Of a stretch of DNA of 64,000 nt, positions 43,334-53,490 are shown piece by piece; position 1 is the stretch's first letter, and each line of letters opens with the position of its first letter. Under the pieces are notes generated by a model. It was not told where the DNA came from, ran no database searches, and saw only the letters and a list, made by a program, of their open reading frames with translations. Source of the DNA: Pseudothermotoga elfii DSM 9442 = NBRC 107921 (GTDB lineage: Bacteria > Thermotogota > Thermotogae > Thermotogales > DSM-5069); the NCBI RefSeq assembly GCF_000504085.1, contig NC_022792.1:2105861-2169860 (forward strand), written 5' to 3'. A program made the translations under genes and the position numbers.

Positions 43334-45190
43334 ATGAGATTCAAGTGGATTTTGCTTGCTGGTGTTTTTGTCCTGCTACTTTACGGTTGTCTTGGCCCCG
43401 TTAATGGATTGCCGACAGTTTCTTTGATTTCTCCTTACGATGGACAGGAAGTTGCCGTTTTAGCTTCTGACAAAGCTGTAACGTTGAAGTCCACTGCGAC
43501 TGATCCAGAAGGACGAAGTTTGACTTTCGATGTCTACATGGGAACAAGTTCGACAAATCTTTCAAAGATCGCAACCGTTAATGAACCAGAGTACACAGTT
43601 AACAACCTGACACCCGGGCAAACCTACTACTGGAAAGTTATTGTCTCTGATGGCATTAGCTCTGTCGAAAGTCCCATCTGGAGTTTTACTGTTGGGGGCA
43701 ATCATTCATTGGTAAAAGTACTTGATTTTACAACTGGAAGTGCAACTGTTGGGGCAACTGTCGATATTCTTCAAAATTCAAACGTAGTTATTTCAACCAC
43801 AACAGACGAAAACGGTCATGCTGAATTTTATCTGCCAGATGGCAGATATGATATCAAGATCACTGGTGAAGGAAAAGCCACGAGTGTGGTTCAAAATTAC
43901 GATCCAGGTATTTTAGAAACGATCGAAACATTATCCAGAAGAGCTATGACAGATTATAATGTTGTTCCAGATGTAACCGTAGAACTGTTCACTCCAGAAG
44001 GAACTCCTATAACTGACCCGGAGGCCACAACACTGACATTTGATTCTGTGCAGGTTAAAGTCACAAGCTCGGAATTGATGTACGTAATGTACATCGGCTT
44101 AGATTACGTACCAAGTGCTGTTGCAAGAGATATTTCTGCCTTTAATACAGAAGAATACACAGCCACGATTTCTCTTTCCAGATTTGATGGCGTTACAGTG
44201 CCAATGCACGTTGTTGTTTACACAGTGAATGACACAAGAGTTGACAAGATTGTTTATCTTACAATTGATAGAACTCCACCAGAAGTTACCGAAAGAATTG
44301 CTCCTACAGGACTCTGGTACGCTGGTTGGACAAGTGATGCCGATGTGGAATACTACAGCCTGCCAAGTCCTATAAAACAAATACTTGAAGAAAAACTGCC
44401 AAAAGAAATGATCAAAGAACTTAAAGGTTATAAGCCAGAACATAATATACCTGAAACAAACATCTTTGTTCAACTCGCCTGGACGCATGCACCAAACACC
44501 AACAGAGCCGGGTACAATATTTACAGATCAACCGATGGTGAAAACTGGGAAAAGGTAGCGTTTACCACATCTTACTACAGATTTGACAAAGGCTTTGATC
44601 TTGAACCGGGCAAAAAGTACTATTATACAGTGAGAACAGTTTATGTAGATGGAACTGAATCAGAAAACAGCAACGTTGTTGAAGTAATACCACTCGATCT
44701 ATTCAAAGTCAAATTGATTTCACCTGCAGATAACCAAACAAATGTTTCAAGAACTCCAACCTTCAGGTGGAAACCAGTTAATTGGATAGATCAAACATCA
44801 GAACCTCACATAGGTGGAGAATTTATAGGCGATGAAGAAATTTATTTTGTTTACCAAGGTAGTCCATGGATCTATGACACAACTTTAAGTGAGCAGCATA
44901 TTTTCTATGATTCAATGATCTTAACCTTTGGTCCACAGGAAGTAATTCTTCCATTTGATCCAATTTCTGATTCAGACTGGGTTAGAATTCTTCCTAATGA
45001 AAGCCAGATACAGCAGACAGAACCTCTTGAAAAATTCAAAACATACGAATGGGGCCTGGACTGCGCAGTTGCTTATTATGAGACAGTTGATGGATACTGG
45101 ATTTCTTCAACAATTGATCTTGGATACGATTGGGATAGATGGACGAATGAAGCTGACTATTACAATCGATTTACGACAGGCGATAACTGA
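43334..45190 (+). CDS. Secreted lipoprotein with fibronectin type III-like domains
   Basis: A 618-residue protein with a lipoprotein signal peptide (lipobox LLYGC, lipidated Cys19). Residues about 25-120 form a fibronectin type III-like domain (DPEGRSLTFDVYMGTS...YTVNNLTPGQTYYWKVIVSDG). Residues about 125-200 look like a carboxypeptidase-regulatory-like beta fold, and a further fibronectin-like domain follows near 395-455 (NRAGYNIYRSTDGENWEKVAF...GKKYYYTVRTV). There is no enzyme motif, so a binding or scaffold role on the outer surface is likely. Start ATG 43334 after GGGGAGGTGG. It is followed 20 bases later by a lipoprotein protease. Confidence 0.85.
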   Translation: MRFKWILLAGVFVLLLYGCLGPVNGLPTVSLISPYDGQEVAVLASDKAVTLKSTATDPEGRSLTFDVYMGTSSTNLSKIATVNEPEYTVNNLTPGQTYYWKVIVSDGISSVESPIWSFTVGGNHSLVKVLDFTTGSATVGATVDILQNSNVVISTTTDENGHAEFYLPDGRYDIKITGEGKATSVVQNYDPGILETIETLSRRAMTDYNVVPDVTVELFTPEGTPITDPEATTLTFDSVQVKVTSSELMYVMYIGLDYVPSAVARDISAFNTEEYTATISLSRFDGVTVPMHVVVYTVNDTRVDKIVYLTIDRTPPEVTERIAPTGLWYAGWTSDADVEYYSLPSPIKQILEEKLPKEMIKELKGYKPEHNIPETNIFVQLAWTHAPNTNRAGYNIYRSTDGENWEKVAFTTSYYRFDKGFDLEPGKKYYYTVRTVYVDGTESENSNVVEVIPLDLFKVKLISPADNQTNVSRTPTFRWKPVNWIDQTSEPHIGGEFIGDEEIYFVYQGSPWIYDTTLSEQHIFYDSMILTFGPQEVILPFDPISDSDWVRILPNESQIQQTEPLEKFKTYEWGLDCAVAYYETVDGYWISSTIDLGYDWDRWTNEADYYNRFTTGDN

Positions 45191-45210
45191 GATAGAAGGG
45201 GGTGAAGATG

Positions 45211-46884
45211 ATGAAAAGATTGATTATTGTATTATTCTTAAGCGTAATTTTGTTGCTTGCAGGGTGTATGAACAACAGCGTTCAGAATTCTCAACAACCT
45301 GAAGGCATAGTTGCAGCTATAGATAAAGGCGCAGAAGTAATGAGCAATGTGGTAATTGTCGGATACAAAGATGAATACAAGCAAGATATTGTAAATTTGA
45401 TCAAATCAATAGACGAAAATGCGACAGTTCGAGTTGATTTCAAACTCGACCAGACAAATGTCATTAGCTTTTCTACATCGATAGATTACAGTACAATGAG
45501 AGAAAAGATCATCAGCAAGCTCAAAGCCGATGAAAGTTTAAAAGAAAAGATTAATTATGTAGAACCAAGTTATAAAAGATACCTAATCGAACCAATCACC
45601 AACGATAACCTGAAAGATACAGAGTTATTGACAAAAACAAAACAGATCTATGCAGATCAGCAGGAGGAATTTTTTGAAAAATACATGTGGGGTATCAGAA
45701 AGGTAAAGGCCCCCGAAGCATGGCAGATGGGGTATACCGGCGAAGGAGTCATTGTGGCCGTTGTCGATACTGGTGTCGATGGAACTCATCCAGATTTACA
45801 AGGCCAGCTTGTCGAAGGCTACAGGCCTCTGACAGGTGAAACTTTACCAGCAGCTTCAGACAGTTCTTTTGGCGGTGCTCATGGAACTCATGTCGCTGGG
45901 ACCATAGCTGCAAGTGATAATTCCATAGGTGTTATTGGAGTTGCGCCGAATGCAAAGATCATGCCGATAGTGATATTCGACACAGGTAGTCCTGAAACAG
46001 GTGGAGATGGAAGTTATATTGGCGACGATTATGTAGCACAAGGTTTTATGTGGGCTTTTGAGAATGGTGCGATGATTTTTTCAAACAGCTGGGGTGGAAA
46101 AGGCTATTCAATTACATTAGCCCACACTATTGCGCAAATCATGAGTTATGGAGGTATTTTCGTTGCTTCAGCAGGTAACAGCCATACAGATGAAATTCAT
46201 TACCCATCATGTTATCCTGGAGTTATAAATGTTGCAGCAAGCACTGCGCAAGATGGAATAACCAACTTTTCAACACGCGGCAGATGGGTAACAGTTGCAG
46301 CACCCGGTGATTTCACAATCCTTTCCACCGTACCACTCTGGGATACTTATGAATTCTTCGATCAAGAAAATCCATATGCGCTGTATGGTGGCACATCGAT
46401 GGCAACACCACACGTTTCTGGTGTGATTGCTTTGCTGTTAGAAAAACTTGGGTCCACTGAAGCTACACCTTATCAAATCAGAAAGCACATTGCAGCAACG
46501 GCAGATGATATCATGGCTCCGGGGTTTGATCATGACAGTGGTTGGGGTAGAGTCAATGCAGAAATGGCTCTCACACAAGATCTTCCATCTGATGAAGGTG
46601 CAAATGTTTATTTCGAGTTCTATGTAGATACAGATCCAGCTTCTTATGTCTATGTAACTCTCTATCCACAAGATGATACCATACCTGTTTACTATGGAAA
46701 ATCAGATGAAAATGGTTCTCTGCCAATTGTTGGCATTGAACCAGGAGTTTACGATGTATACATGGCTTATGGAGATGCTGCATATTTGGGAATATCTACC
46801 AGCGAGCAATTAACTTATCATGAGTCAATAACTATTGAAAATGGGGACAATCCTTATGTGCACGTTTTTGAATCTGGTATGTAA
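45211..46884 (+). CDS. Subtilisin-like serine protease, lipoprotein
   Basis: A peptidase of family S8 (557 residues) with a lipoprotein signal peptide (lipobox LLAGC, Cys19), so it is anchored outside the membrane. The catalytic triad is Asp186 (VVDTGVDGTHPD), His224 (GGAHGTHVAGT) and Ser396 (GGTSMATPH), with the oxyanion Asn323 (SAGNSH). Residues about 45-120 resemble an inhibitor-like propeptide (VIVGYKDEYKQDIVNLIKS). A C-terminal beta domain of about 110 residues follows the protease. ATG 45211 is chosen for its distance to AGGGGGTG. It shares the promoter at 43184 with the preceding lipoprotein. Confidence 0.9.
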   Translation: MKRLIIVLFLSVILLLAGCMNNSVQNSQQPEGIVAAIDKGAEVMSNVVIVGYKDEYKQDIVNLIKSIDENATVRVDFKLDQTNVISFSTSIDYSTMREKIISKLKADESLKEKINYVEPSYKRYLIEPITNDNLKDTELLTKTKQIYADQQEEFFEKYMWGIRKVKAPEAWQMGYTGEGVIVAVVDTGVDGTHPDLQGQLVEGYRPLTGETLPAASDSSFGGAHGTHVAGTIAASDNSIGVIGVAPNAKIMPIVIFDTGSPETGGDGSYIGDDYVAQGFMWAFENGAMIFSNSWGGKGYSITLAHTIAQIMSYGGIFVASAGNSHTDEIHYPSCYPGVINVAASTAQDGITNFSTRGRWVTVAAPGDFTILSTVPLWDTYEFFDQENPYALYGGTSMATPHVSGVIALLLEKLGSTEATPYQIRKHIAATADDIMAPGFDHDSGWGRVNAEMALTQDLPSDEGANVYFEFYVDTDPASYVYVTLYPQDDTIPVYYGKSDENGSLPIVGIEPGVYDVYMAYGDAAYLGISTSEQLTYHESITIENGDNPYVHVFESGM

Positions 46885-46901
46885 AATTTAAATTTTTAAA
46901 C

Positions 46902-46929
46902 AAAAAGAGGGGCTTTTGCCCCTCTTTTT
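46902..46929. terminator. Bidirectional terminator between the protease and rny
   Basis: AAAAAGAGGGGC (46902-46913) pairs with GCCCCTCTTTTT (46918-46929) around a TTTT loop. Each strand ends in a T run, so it can stop transcription of the protease operon and of the converging rny operon. Confidence 0.9.
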
Positions 46930-46933
46930 ATTA

Positions 46934-48463
46934 TCATTTGGCATAGGCGATAGATCGTTTTTCTCTTATCACAACTACTTTTAATACTCCAGGATACTCT
47001 ACCTCTTCTTCAATCTTCTTTGCTATTTCATAAGCCATTTTGTCTGCTTCCACATCATCAATTTTCTCTGGTTCAACAATAACTCTGACTTCTCTACCTG
47101 CCTGTATTGCGTAAGCTTTTTCAACATTTTTGAAACTCATAGCTATTTTTTCCATTTTAACGAGTCTTCTTATATAGGTTTCCAAACTCTCCCTTCTTGC
47201 ACCCGGTCTTGCTGCGGATAAAGCATCAGCTGCAGCTACTAAAACAGATTCCGGGCAAACAGGTTCCTGCTCTCCATGGTGGCTCATTATCATATTAATG
47301 ATATGGTCAGATTCACCATATCGCCTTGCAATCTCTGCTCCTATCTCGGTATGAGAACCTTCTACCTCGTGGTCGAGTGCCTTTCCAATGTCGTGCAAAA
47401 GGCCTCCTCTTCTTGTTCGATCAACATCCAGACCAAGCTCTTCAGCCATAAGTGCGGCAAGTTGTGCCACTTCTATTGAATGATCTAACACATTTTGTCC
47501 ATAACTTGTCCTGAATTTTAGTTTTCCAAGTAATTTGATAAGCTCTGGATGCAATCCAGTTACGCCTGTAACAAAAGTTGCTTCCTGACCGGCTTCTTTT
47601 ATCATTTTTTCCATTTCTTGTTTCGATTTTTCATACATTTCTTCTATTCTCGCTGGATGAATTCTTCCATCGGTTACGAGTTTTTCCAGAGTGAGCCTGG
47701 CTATCTCGCGACGAATAGGGTTGAAGCTTGAAAGCACGACAACTTCAGGCGTATCATCAATTATTAAATCAACACCTGTTATTTTTTCAAAGGTTCTTAT
47801 GTTTCTTCCTTCTCTTCCTATTATCCTTCCTTTCATATCATCTGATGGCAAACTTACAGTAGATACAGTTATTTCACCTATATATTCAGGCGCATATCTC
47901 TGGACTGCTGTTGCAATTATCTTCTTTGCCTCTTTTTCAGCTTCTTCTTCATAATTTTCTTTTATTTTCTTATAAAGGATGGCTAAATCATGTTCGTATT
48001 TTTGCCTTGCTTCATCTATAACTATCTGTCTCGCTTCTTCTACAGTCATGCCTGCAAGTTTTGTAAACCTTTCATCCAGTTCTTTCTCACGTTGCTCAAT
48101 TTTTTTCTTTGCCGCTTCCAACTGAACCCTCAATTGCTCAAGAGCAGTTTCTTTTTTATCAACTAACTCCTCACGCTTCGAAATAATCTCTTCGCGCTTC
48201 AACAATCTTTCTTCCAGGCTCCTGTGCTCGAGGTCCCTCCTTTTCTTTTCTTCTTCGATTTCTTCTTTGATTTTGTGGACCTCTTCCCTTGCCTCTATTA
48301 TTGCTTTTCTTTTTATCTCCTGAGCTTCCTGCTCAGCCTTTTTTAATAAAGAAACAGCATCTTGCTGAGCTTTTCTATTTTTCTGTTCAATTCGCGATTT
48401 TGCCACCACATATCCCAAACCAAAACTGATTACAGCTGTTACCACAGCTACCAGGATTATCAT
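46934..48463 (-). CDS. rny: Ribonuclease Y
   Basis: An endoribonuclease that starts mRNA decay, anchored in the membrane (509 residues). In order: N-terminal helix ([19 protein letters not shown]), a long coiled coil with Glu/Lys/Arg heptads (about 30-150), a KH domain with the [25 protein letters not shown] motif near 215-240, and an HD domain with [17 protein letters not shown]. The start ATG 48463 overlaps recX by 4 bases. It ends the long minus-strand housekeeping operon at a bidirectional terminator. Confidence 0.95.
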   Translation of the reverse strand: MIILVAVVTAVISFGLGYVVAKSRIEQKNRKAQQDAVSLLKKAEQEAQEIKRKAIIEAREEVHKIKEEIEEEKKRRDLEHRSLEERLLKREEIISKREELVDKKETALEQLRVQLEAAKKKIEQREKELDERFTKLAGMTVEEARQIVIDEARQKYEHDLAILYKKIKENYEEEAEKEAKKIIATAVQRYAPEYIGEITVSTVSLPSDDMKGRIIGREGRNIRTFEKITGVDLIIDDTPEVVVLSSFNPIRREIARLTLEKLVTDGRIHPARIEEMYEKSKQEMEKMIKEAGQEATFVTGVTGLHPELIKLLGKLKFRTSYGQNVLDHSIEVAQLAALMAEELGLDVDRTRRGGLLHDIGKALDHEVEGSHTEIGAEIARRYGESDHIINMIMSHHGEQEPVCPESVLVAAADALSAARPGARRESLETYIRRLVKMEKIAMSFKNVEKAYAIQAGREVRVIVEPEKIDDVEADKMAYEIAKKIEEEVEYPGVLKVVVIREKRSIAYAK

Positions 48464-48912
48464 CTATTTGCACCTCCTTCTATGTCAAACATACGTATTA
48501 ATTCACCGGGAAATCCTCTTCTGTAGAGAAAATCCCCAATTTTTTTCCTGTCAATCCTGTGCAATTTAACTGTTTTCTCCATAATCTGAAAAAGATCAAC
48601 CTCTTTCATAATTCTCTCGAGCGCATCATCGATGATGTAGTCTTCCACTTTCAACTCTTTCAACTTCGACTTTATTCTGTAAGGTCCGTATCCATGTACA
48701 GTCAGCATATCATACGCATAAAGATAGGCGAATTTCTCATCATCAACATACCCAGATTTTTCGAGCAACTCCAAAATCCGCTGGATAATGTCTTGATGAA
48801 AACCCTTGAGAATCAACTTTTCCTCCATTTCTTTTCTTGATCTCGATCTGAATCGAATCAACCTTTTAGCGTAATTCAAAGCTTTCTGAAAATCATCATT
48901 TTTCTTTTCCAT
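48460..48912 (-). CDS. recX: Regulatory protein RecX
   Basis: A 150-residue RecX-family protein that binds RecA filaments and limits their activity. The three-helix repeats are visible: [47 protein letters not shown] and a C-terminal copy. ATG 48912 is chosen since the 27 upstream codon bases lie inside the recA end and no better site is seen; TTG 48939 is in frame. It overlaps recA by 17 bases and rny by 4, so it is co-translated with them. Confidence 0.9.
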   Translation of the reverse strand: MEKKNDDFQKALNYAKRLIRFRSRSRKEMEEKLILKGFHQDIIQRILELLEKSGYVDDEKFAYLYAYDMLTVHGYGPYRIKSKLKELKVEDYIIDDALERIMKEVDLFQIMEKTVKLHRIDRKKIGDFLYRRGFPGELIRMFDIEGGANR

Positions 48913-49957
48913 TTTGCTTCTTCTCTTCCAAAATTTCAACAGGGAGATTGTATTTCAGGCGTATCTTTCTTTCTATTTCATTTGCAATCTGTGGATTTTC
49001 CACAAAGTAGTTCACCACATTGTTTTTTCCCTGACCAAGTGAATATTCTTTTCCATCATCCGCCATATAGAAAAACCAGCTTCCTTTCCTCTGTATCAGT
49101 CCTTCGCTGACGCCCATGTTGAACAATTCGTTTTCTTTCACAATTCCTTTGCCGTAGATTATGTCAAACTCAGCTTTTCTGAAAGGTGGAGCAACTTTGT
49201 TCTTGACAACCTTTGCAGTAACTGCGTTTCCTATGATCTCAGTACCTTCTTTTATTGATTCCCCCCTGCGAACCTCTATCCTCATCGTCGCATAAAATTT
49301 AAGTGCAAGCCCACCTGTAGTAGTTTCAGGGTTACCAAACATCACACCTATTTTCATTCTTATCTGATTGGTGAATATGACTATAGCTTTGGACCTGTTG
49401 ACATTTCCTGCTATCTTTCTCAATGCCTGCGACATCAGACGAGCCTGAAGCCCAACCTGAAGATCTCCCATATTTCCTTCAATTTCCACTCTTGGTACAA
49501 GTGCTGCAACAGAATCAATTATTACGAGATCCACAGCATTACTTCTAACTAACTCATCAACAATTTCGAGCGCCTGTTCACCATAGTCAGGTTGTGAAAT
49601 TAAAAGTGTTTTCAGATCCACGCCGAGTGCCTTCGCGTAAACCGGGTCAAGTGCGTGTTCAGCATCTACTATAGCTGCTATACCCCCTTTCTTTTGAACT
49701 TCCGCAATGGCATGAAGCGATATAGTGGTTTTCCCACTTGCTTCGGGACCATAAATCTCGATTATCCTGCCTCTCGGGTAACCTCCAACGCCGGTTGCTA
49801 CATCCAGAGAAAGCGACCCAGTTGGAACAACTTCAACTGGCGCTACCTGATTTTCCTCACCAAGAATCATTATCGACCCTTTTCCAAAACTATTCTCGAT
49901 TTTCTTGATTGCTTTTTCGAGCACTTCAGCCTTTGCTTTTTGCTCTTTTTCACTCAT
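48896..49957 (-). CDS. recA: Recombinase A
   Basis: The homologous recombination and SOS protein (353 residues) that forms filaments on single-stranded DNA. Walker [10 protein letters not shown], the Walker B-like [10 protein letters not shown], loop L1 region [22 protein letters not shown] and loop L2 region [21 protein letters not shown] are intact. The start ATG 49957 follows GGAGG and overlaps the thpR stop by 8 bases. It is co-transcribed with recX and rny. Confidence 0.97.
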   Translation of the reverse strand: MSEKEQKAKAEVLEKAIKKIENSFGKGSIMILGEENQVAPVEVVPTGSLSLDVATGVGGYPRGRIIEIYGPEASGKTTISLHAIAEVQKKGGIAAIVDAEHALDPVYAKALGVDLKTLLISQPDYGEQALEIVDELVRSNAVDLVIIDSVAALVPRVEIEGNMGDLQVGLQARLMSQALRKIAGNVNRSKAIVIFTNQIRMKIGVMFGNPETTTGGLALKFYATMRIEVRRGESIKEGTEIIGNAVTAKVVKNKVAPPFRKAEFDIIYGKGIVKENELFNMGVSEGLIQRKGSWFFYMADDGKEYSLGQGKNNVVNYFVENPQIANEIERKIRLKYNLPVEILEEKKQNGKEK

Positions 49958-50513
49958 GTTTGATCAGTCCTCCTTCAAACCTGCATTCATAGACCTTTTT
50001 GTAAATGGGTCCGGCTGGCGTTAATCTTGAGAAATAAATACTAAATCGATCAACGGCAACGGTAATCGGTTCAAATGTGATATCCTCAATTAAAGGCTGC
50101 CAGGCACCTGGAAAATCTTTTATTCTCCCCACAGTTATATGTGGAGAGAACCTCTCTTCAAAAGAAAAATTGTGTTTGACAAGTTCAGATTTCATTTCTT
50201 CATACAATTTTTGAAGCGCCTGATTCGATTTAATTCCCAACCATATCACTCGAGGTTTGCTTTGCTTGGAAAAGTAACCAAGTTTTTCAACTATATAAGA
50301 AAATGATGGGAATCCCATAATCCTGTGGCAAAGATGTCTGGCTATTTCATCAACTTTATGAGATTGAACTTCCCCGAGAAAAAAGAGTGTAAGGTGAATA
50401 TTTTCTTTACTGACCCAGTTGGCTTTAAAACCTCTCTTCATAAGTTTCTCCACTATCTGCTGAGAAACACCGCGCACGTTCTCATTAACATCAACAGCAA
50501 TGAATGTCCTCAA
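49950..50513 (-). CDS. thpR: RNA 2',3'-cyclic phosphodiesterase
   Basis: A 187-residue member of the 2H phosphoesterase family (LigT/ThpR) that opens 2',3'-cyclic phosphates of RNA. The two catalytic HxTx motifs are visible: HLTLFFLG near residue 41 and HITVGRIK near residue 125. The start is TTG 50513, with GGGGGG 7 bases upstream in the pgsA tail. It sits between pgsA and recA, overlapping recA. Confidence 0.9.
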   Translation of the reverse strand: MRTFIAVDVNENVRGVSQQIVEKLMKRGFKANWVSKENIHLTLFFLGEVQSHKVDEIARHLCHRIMGFPSFSYIVEKLGYFSKQSKPRVIWLGIKSNQALQKLYEEMKSELVKHNFSFEERFSPHITVGRIKDFPGAWQPLIEDITFEPITVAVDRFSIYFSRLTPAGPIYKKVYECRFEGGLIKHE

Positions 50514-50516
50514 TTT

Positions 50517-51035
50517 TCATCCCCCCAGTACCTTTCTATTCTGGATCAGATAAATCAAAGCCGAAACAACAGTAAAAAATGCGCATGAGTAAATCACCAA
50601 TTGATTGACAATTCCAAGCTGAAATCTGAAACTATTTTCAAAAAGCAGCAATATAACCAACAGCATCTGTAAAACGGTTTTCACCTTGCCCCATCTATTA
50701 GCCTGAATAACTACACCGCTATTAGCTGCGAGAATTCTAACTGCACTGACTACACTGTCTCTTGCCACAATCAAAGCGACCAGCCACGCTGGGATTTGAG
50801 GTATCAGGGCTATCATTGTTGAACTCACAAAAACTTTATCGGAAATTTGATCAAGAACTTTCCCGCTGCTGGTTATTTGATTAAGCTTTCTTGCCAAAAA
50901 ACCATCTAAATAATCAGACAGTGCACCTGTTAGAAAGATGACCATCGCCCATTTCCACATTCCGGCTGATATAAGCATGAAAACCGGTATTGTTAGAAAA
51001 ATTCTCGCAACACTTATAGTATTTGGTAGATTCAT
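50517..51035 (-). CDS. pgsA: CDP-diacylglycerol-glycerol-3-phosphate 3-phosphatidyltransferase
   Basis: A membrane enzyme (172 residues) of the CDP-alcohol phosphatidyltransferase family that makes phosphatidylglycerol phosphate from CDP-diacylglycerol. The family motif D-x2-DG-x2-AR-x8-G-x3-D-x3-D is intact from DYLDGFLARKLN to GKVLDQISDKV, around residues 40-65. About five helices are predicted. The start ATG 51035 overlaps the rimO stop in ATGA. Confidence 0.92.
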   Translation of the reverse strand: MNLPNTISVARIFLTIPVFMLISAGMWKWAMVIFLTGALSDYLDGFLARKLNQITSSGKVLDQISDKVFVSSTMIALIPQIPAWLVALIVARDSVVSAVRILAANSGVVIQANRWGKVKTVLQMLLVILLLFENSFRFQLGIVNQLVIYSCAFFTVVSALIYLIQNRKVLGG

Positions 51036-52324
51036 ATCAGCTCTCCTTTCAAATCATACTCATCTGAATCTGTTATTCTAACAGTGTAATATCCAGGTAT
51101 ATCAACCTCTCGAGTTTTCTTCACGGTAACCTCACCATCTACCTCTGGAGCATCAAGATGACTCCTCGCCACATAAAACAACTCATTTTCCTGTTCTATA
51201 AGGACATTTAAATTTTTACCGACAAATCTTTTCAGACGTTCGTAAGCAATTTGACTCTGAAAAATGAGTAAATTTTCATATCTTTCCCGGGCAATCCTCT
51301 CAGAAACTTTTCGTTTCATAGAACTTGAAACTGTTCCTTCTTCGTCTGAGTATATAAAACATCCCAATCTGTCAAATTTTGCCTTTTCAAGAAAATCGAG
51401 CAATTTCTGAAAATCATCATTGGTTTCACCGGGAAAACCAACCATAACACTGGTCCTTATCGCTGCATCAGGATTATGACTCCTTATATACGCAATCAAT
51501 TCGAGCAATTGTTCGCTGTTTTTAATTCTTCCCATTTGCTTAAGAATTCTATCGCTTCCATGCTGAACAGGTATGTCAAAATATGGCAACAACTTATCAA
51601 GAGAACAAATGGCATCAATCATTTTATCAGTAAGATGATCCGGGTGCAAATACATCACTCTTATTCGAAAATTTCCCTCTATAGAATTGAGTTTTTTCAG
51701 AAGCTGATCAAGCACTGCTTTATTGTAGAGGTCTACGCCGTAAGCAGTGGTGTCCTGAGCCACTAAAATGATTTCTTTCACACCAATTTCAACGAGCCTC
51801 TCGACTTCACTGTATATACTTTCGATACTTCGACTTTTGAACCTACCTTTGAAAAGGGGAATTGAGCAAAATGTACACGATCTGTCGCACCCATCTGCTA
51901 TCTTCACATAAGCAAACGAATTATTACACGATCTTGGTGCTTCTTCATAAACCACGGTAGGTTTTTCAACAAGATAGGGCGTGGCTTTCTCAATAGCCTC
52001 AGCAATTTGATGAGGACTCAGAACTCCCAGCCACGAATCAACCTCAGGAATCTCTTTTGAGAGTTCCTTTGAATATCGTTGAACGAGACAACCTTTTACA
52101 CAGAGGAAAAAGGGACGATATTTCTTATAATTGGCAAAAGTGATTATCTCATCTATTGATTCCTTTTTAGCCGACTCTATAAACCCGCATGTGTCTATAA
52201 TAACCGCTTCCGCTTCTTCGATATCACTTACAATCTCATGCCCTCTATCCTTCAGGATCGCCTCCAATACATCGCAGTCGGCTTCGTTTTTCGGACAACC
52301 CAGAACTTTTATTCCTATCTTCAT
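51032..52324 (-). CDS. rimO: Ribosomal protein S12 methylthiotransferase
   Basis: A radical SAM methylthiotransferase (430 residues) that adds a methylthio group to an Asp of ribosomal protein S12. It has the N-terminal UPF0004 domain with cluster cysteines (VLGCPKNEADC, DTCGFI, CVKGCLVQRY), the radical SAM motif CDRSCTFCSIP and a C-terminal TRAM domain. Its first residues VLGCPKNEADCD are typical of RimO rather than MiaB. ATG 52324 follows GGTGAGG. Its first 80 bases overlap the end of the upstream DUF4416 gene. Confidence 0.93.
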   Translation of the reverse strand: MKIGIKVLGCPKNEADCDVLEAILKDRGHEIVSDIEEAEAVIIDTCGFIESAKKESIDEIITFANYKKYRPFFLCVKGCLVQRYSKELSKEIPEVDSWLGVLSPHQIAEAIEKATPYLVEKPTVVYEEAPRSCNNSFAYVKIADGCDRSCTFCSIPLFKGRFKSRSIESIYSEVERLVEIGVKEIILVAQDTTAYGVDLYNKAVLDQLLKKLNSIEGNFRIRVMYLHPDHLTDKMIDAICSLDKLLPYFDIPVQHGSDRILKQMGRIKNSEQLLELIAYIRSHNPDAAIRTSVMVGFPGETNDDFQKLLDFLEKAKFDRLGCFIYSDEEGTVSSSMKRKVSERIARERYENLLIFQSQIAYERLKRFVGKNLNVLIEQENELFYVARSHLDAPEVDGEVTVKKTREVDIPGYYTVRITDSDEYDLKGELI

Positions 52325-52874
52325 TGATTTCCTCACCCTTTAAAAAATTTCTACGCTTTTCTAAATACAGTTTTCGCACATGCTCGAGCTCTTTTTTGTA
52401 TTCATCGCTTCTGTAATTTGGATAAGTAAATTCCCAGTATCTGAATTCACCAGACAGATAAAGTAATGTTACCTCTGCATAAATACCTTTGCCAAGGTAA
52501 ATTCTGTTGGCCCATGGCTTTGTTGACGCCAGAACAAAATTCAAATGGTGTACATAACCCGGGTCAAGATTGAACTTTCTCTTTCCCTCCACAGAATAAT
52601 TTTTTTCCAATTCATTGGTAAAAACCTTCGCATCGACAAGAAGTGAAGGATGTATCAATTTTTCAAAACTTATAAGCCTTCCTTTCAAATCACTTCCCAT
52701 TTCATAATCATAATAAGTTGTGTACGTGCCAAAAGGCAGCTGCTCTGAAATATAATCTATTTTTCCAAACATGCCTTCCAAATGAGGTTTTATTTCTGAA
52801 AGCCAGTAATCAATGTACTGGGAAAAAGCGAAAATCACCAGATTCACGAACTCTGTTTTCTTCACCTCTCCCAC
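52245..52874 (-). CDS. DUF4416 family protein
   Basis: A 209-residue protein of the DUF4416 family, found in Thermotogales and several other phyla, function unknown. Characteristic segments are YEMGSDLKGRLISFEKLI, GKRKFNLDPGYVH, LASTKPWANRIYLGKGIYAEVTLLY and EFTYPNYRSDEY. The family core ends near residue 180; the last 27 or so residues (rich in Arg, Lys and Ser) are read from DNA that also codes for the start of rimO in another frame, an 80-base overlap. The start is GTG 52874, after GAGGTG at the end of the rodZ-like gene. Confidence 0.85.
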   Translation of the reverse strand: MGEVKKTEFVNLVIFAFSQYIDYWLSEIKPHLEGMFGKIDYISEQLPFGTYTTYYDYEMGSDLKGRLISFEKLIHPSLLVDAKVFTNELEKNYSVEGKRKFNLDPGYVHHLNFVLASTKPWANRIYLGKGIYAEVTLLYLSGEFRYWEFTYPNYRSDEYKKELEHVRKLYLEKRRNFLKGEEINEDRNKSSGLSEKRSRLRCIGGDPEG

Positions 52875-53431
52875 AGAATCACCTCAAAATCACTCACATG
52901 TATATTCCATTCCTTTTTCAAAGTTATTATTGAACAGATGCCTTTATTGCCATTTACTCTATATCGATTTCCAATCTCAAGCTCGATGATTTCTCCTGGT
53001 TCAACCGGTCGCTCGTTAAAATAAACAGTCTGCCCAGAATTGTTTACAAACTGAGCCTCAGGACTACTCGCAACATCAAAAAATTTCAAAGCTGAATAGG
53101 CAAAAAAGCACACCGACGCTATTAGCATTGCTATAAGTAAAAAAGAAATCAAAGCTCCATTCCCAGATACCTTTTTCACCTCAGCTTGTTTGCTTACTGG
53201 TTGTTCAATTTCTGAAAGCAATTCTTCAGGGTCTATTTCCAAAAATTCTGAATAACTTCTTATATAATGTTTAACATAAAATGGAGCATCGACCCTGTCA
53301 AATTGACCTTCCTCTATTAGTCTTATCTTCCATGCCGGTATACCTATACTCTGTGCAACCTGATCTATCGTAAGTTGCTTCGATTCTCTCGAGTTTTTCA
53401 AAATTTCACCAATTTTTACCCATTTTTCCAT
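52862..53431 (-). CDS. RodZ-like helix-turn-helix membrane protein
   Basis: A 189-residue protein with a Cro/CI-type helix-turn-helix (KIGEILKNSRESKQLTIDQVAQSIGIPAWKIRLIEEG), a short linker, one membrane helix (ALISFLLIAMLIASVCFFAYSAL) and a DUF4115-like domain of about 75 residues outside the membrane. This is the layout of RodZ, which links MreB to the envelope; the HTH domain in RodZ binds MreB rather than DNA. ATG 53431 follows GAGGTG. The first gene of the run that includes rimO, pgsA, recA and rny; a -10 box lies upstream. Confidence 0.8.
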   Translation of the reverse strand: MEKWVKIGEILKNSRESKQLTIDQVAQSIGIPAWKIRLIEEGQFDRVDAPFYVKHYIRSYSEFLEIDPEELLSEIEQPVSKQAEVKKVSGNGALISFLLIAMLIASVCFFAYSALKFFDVASSPEAQFVNNSGQTVYFNERPVEPGEIIELEIGNRYRVNGNKGICSIITLKKEWNIHVSDFEVILWER

Positions 53432-53454
53432 AAACACACCTCAACCTACACATT

Positions 53455-53460
53455 ATTATA
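53455..53460 (-). promoter_or_regulatory. -10 box upstream of the rodZ-like gene
   Basis: On the minus strand TATAAT is read here, 24 bases before ATG 53431, in the 59-base gap after the deoxynucleoside kinase gene. No good -35 box is found 16-18 bases upstream. It may be a second promoter for the eight genes that follow. Confidence 0.4.
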
Positions 53461-53490
53461 CCTTATCACACCATTTGACAGGCGTTAATT

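Noticed and set aside
43189..43404. 71-residue plus-strand ORF over the palindromic promoter
   Set aside because: It starts inside the promoter, overlaps the lipoprotein start out of frame and has no ribosome binding site at a suitable distance.
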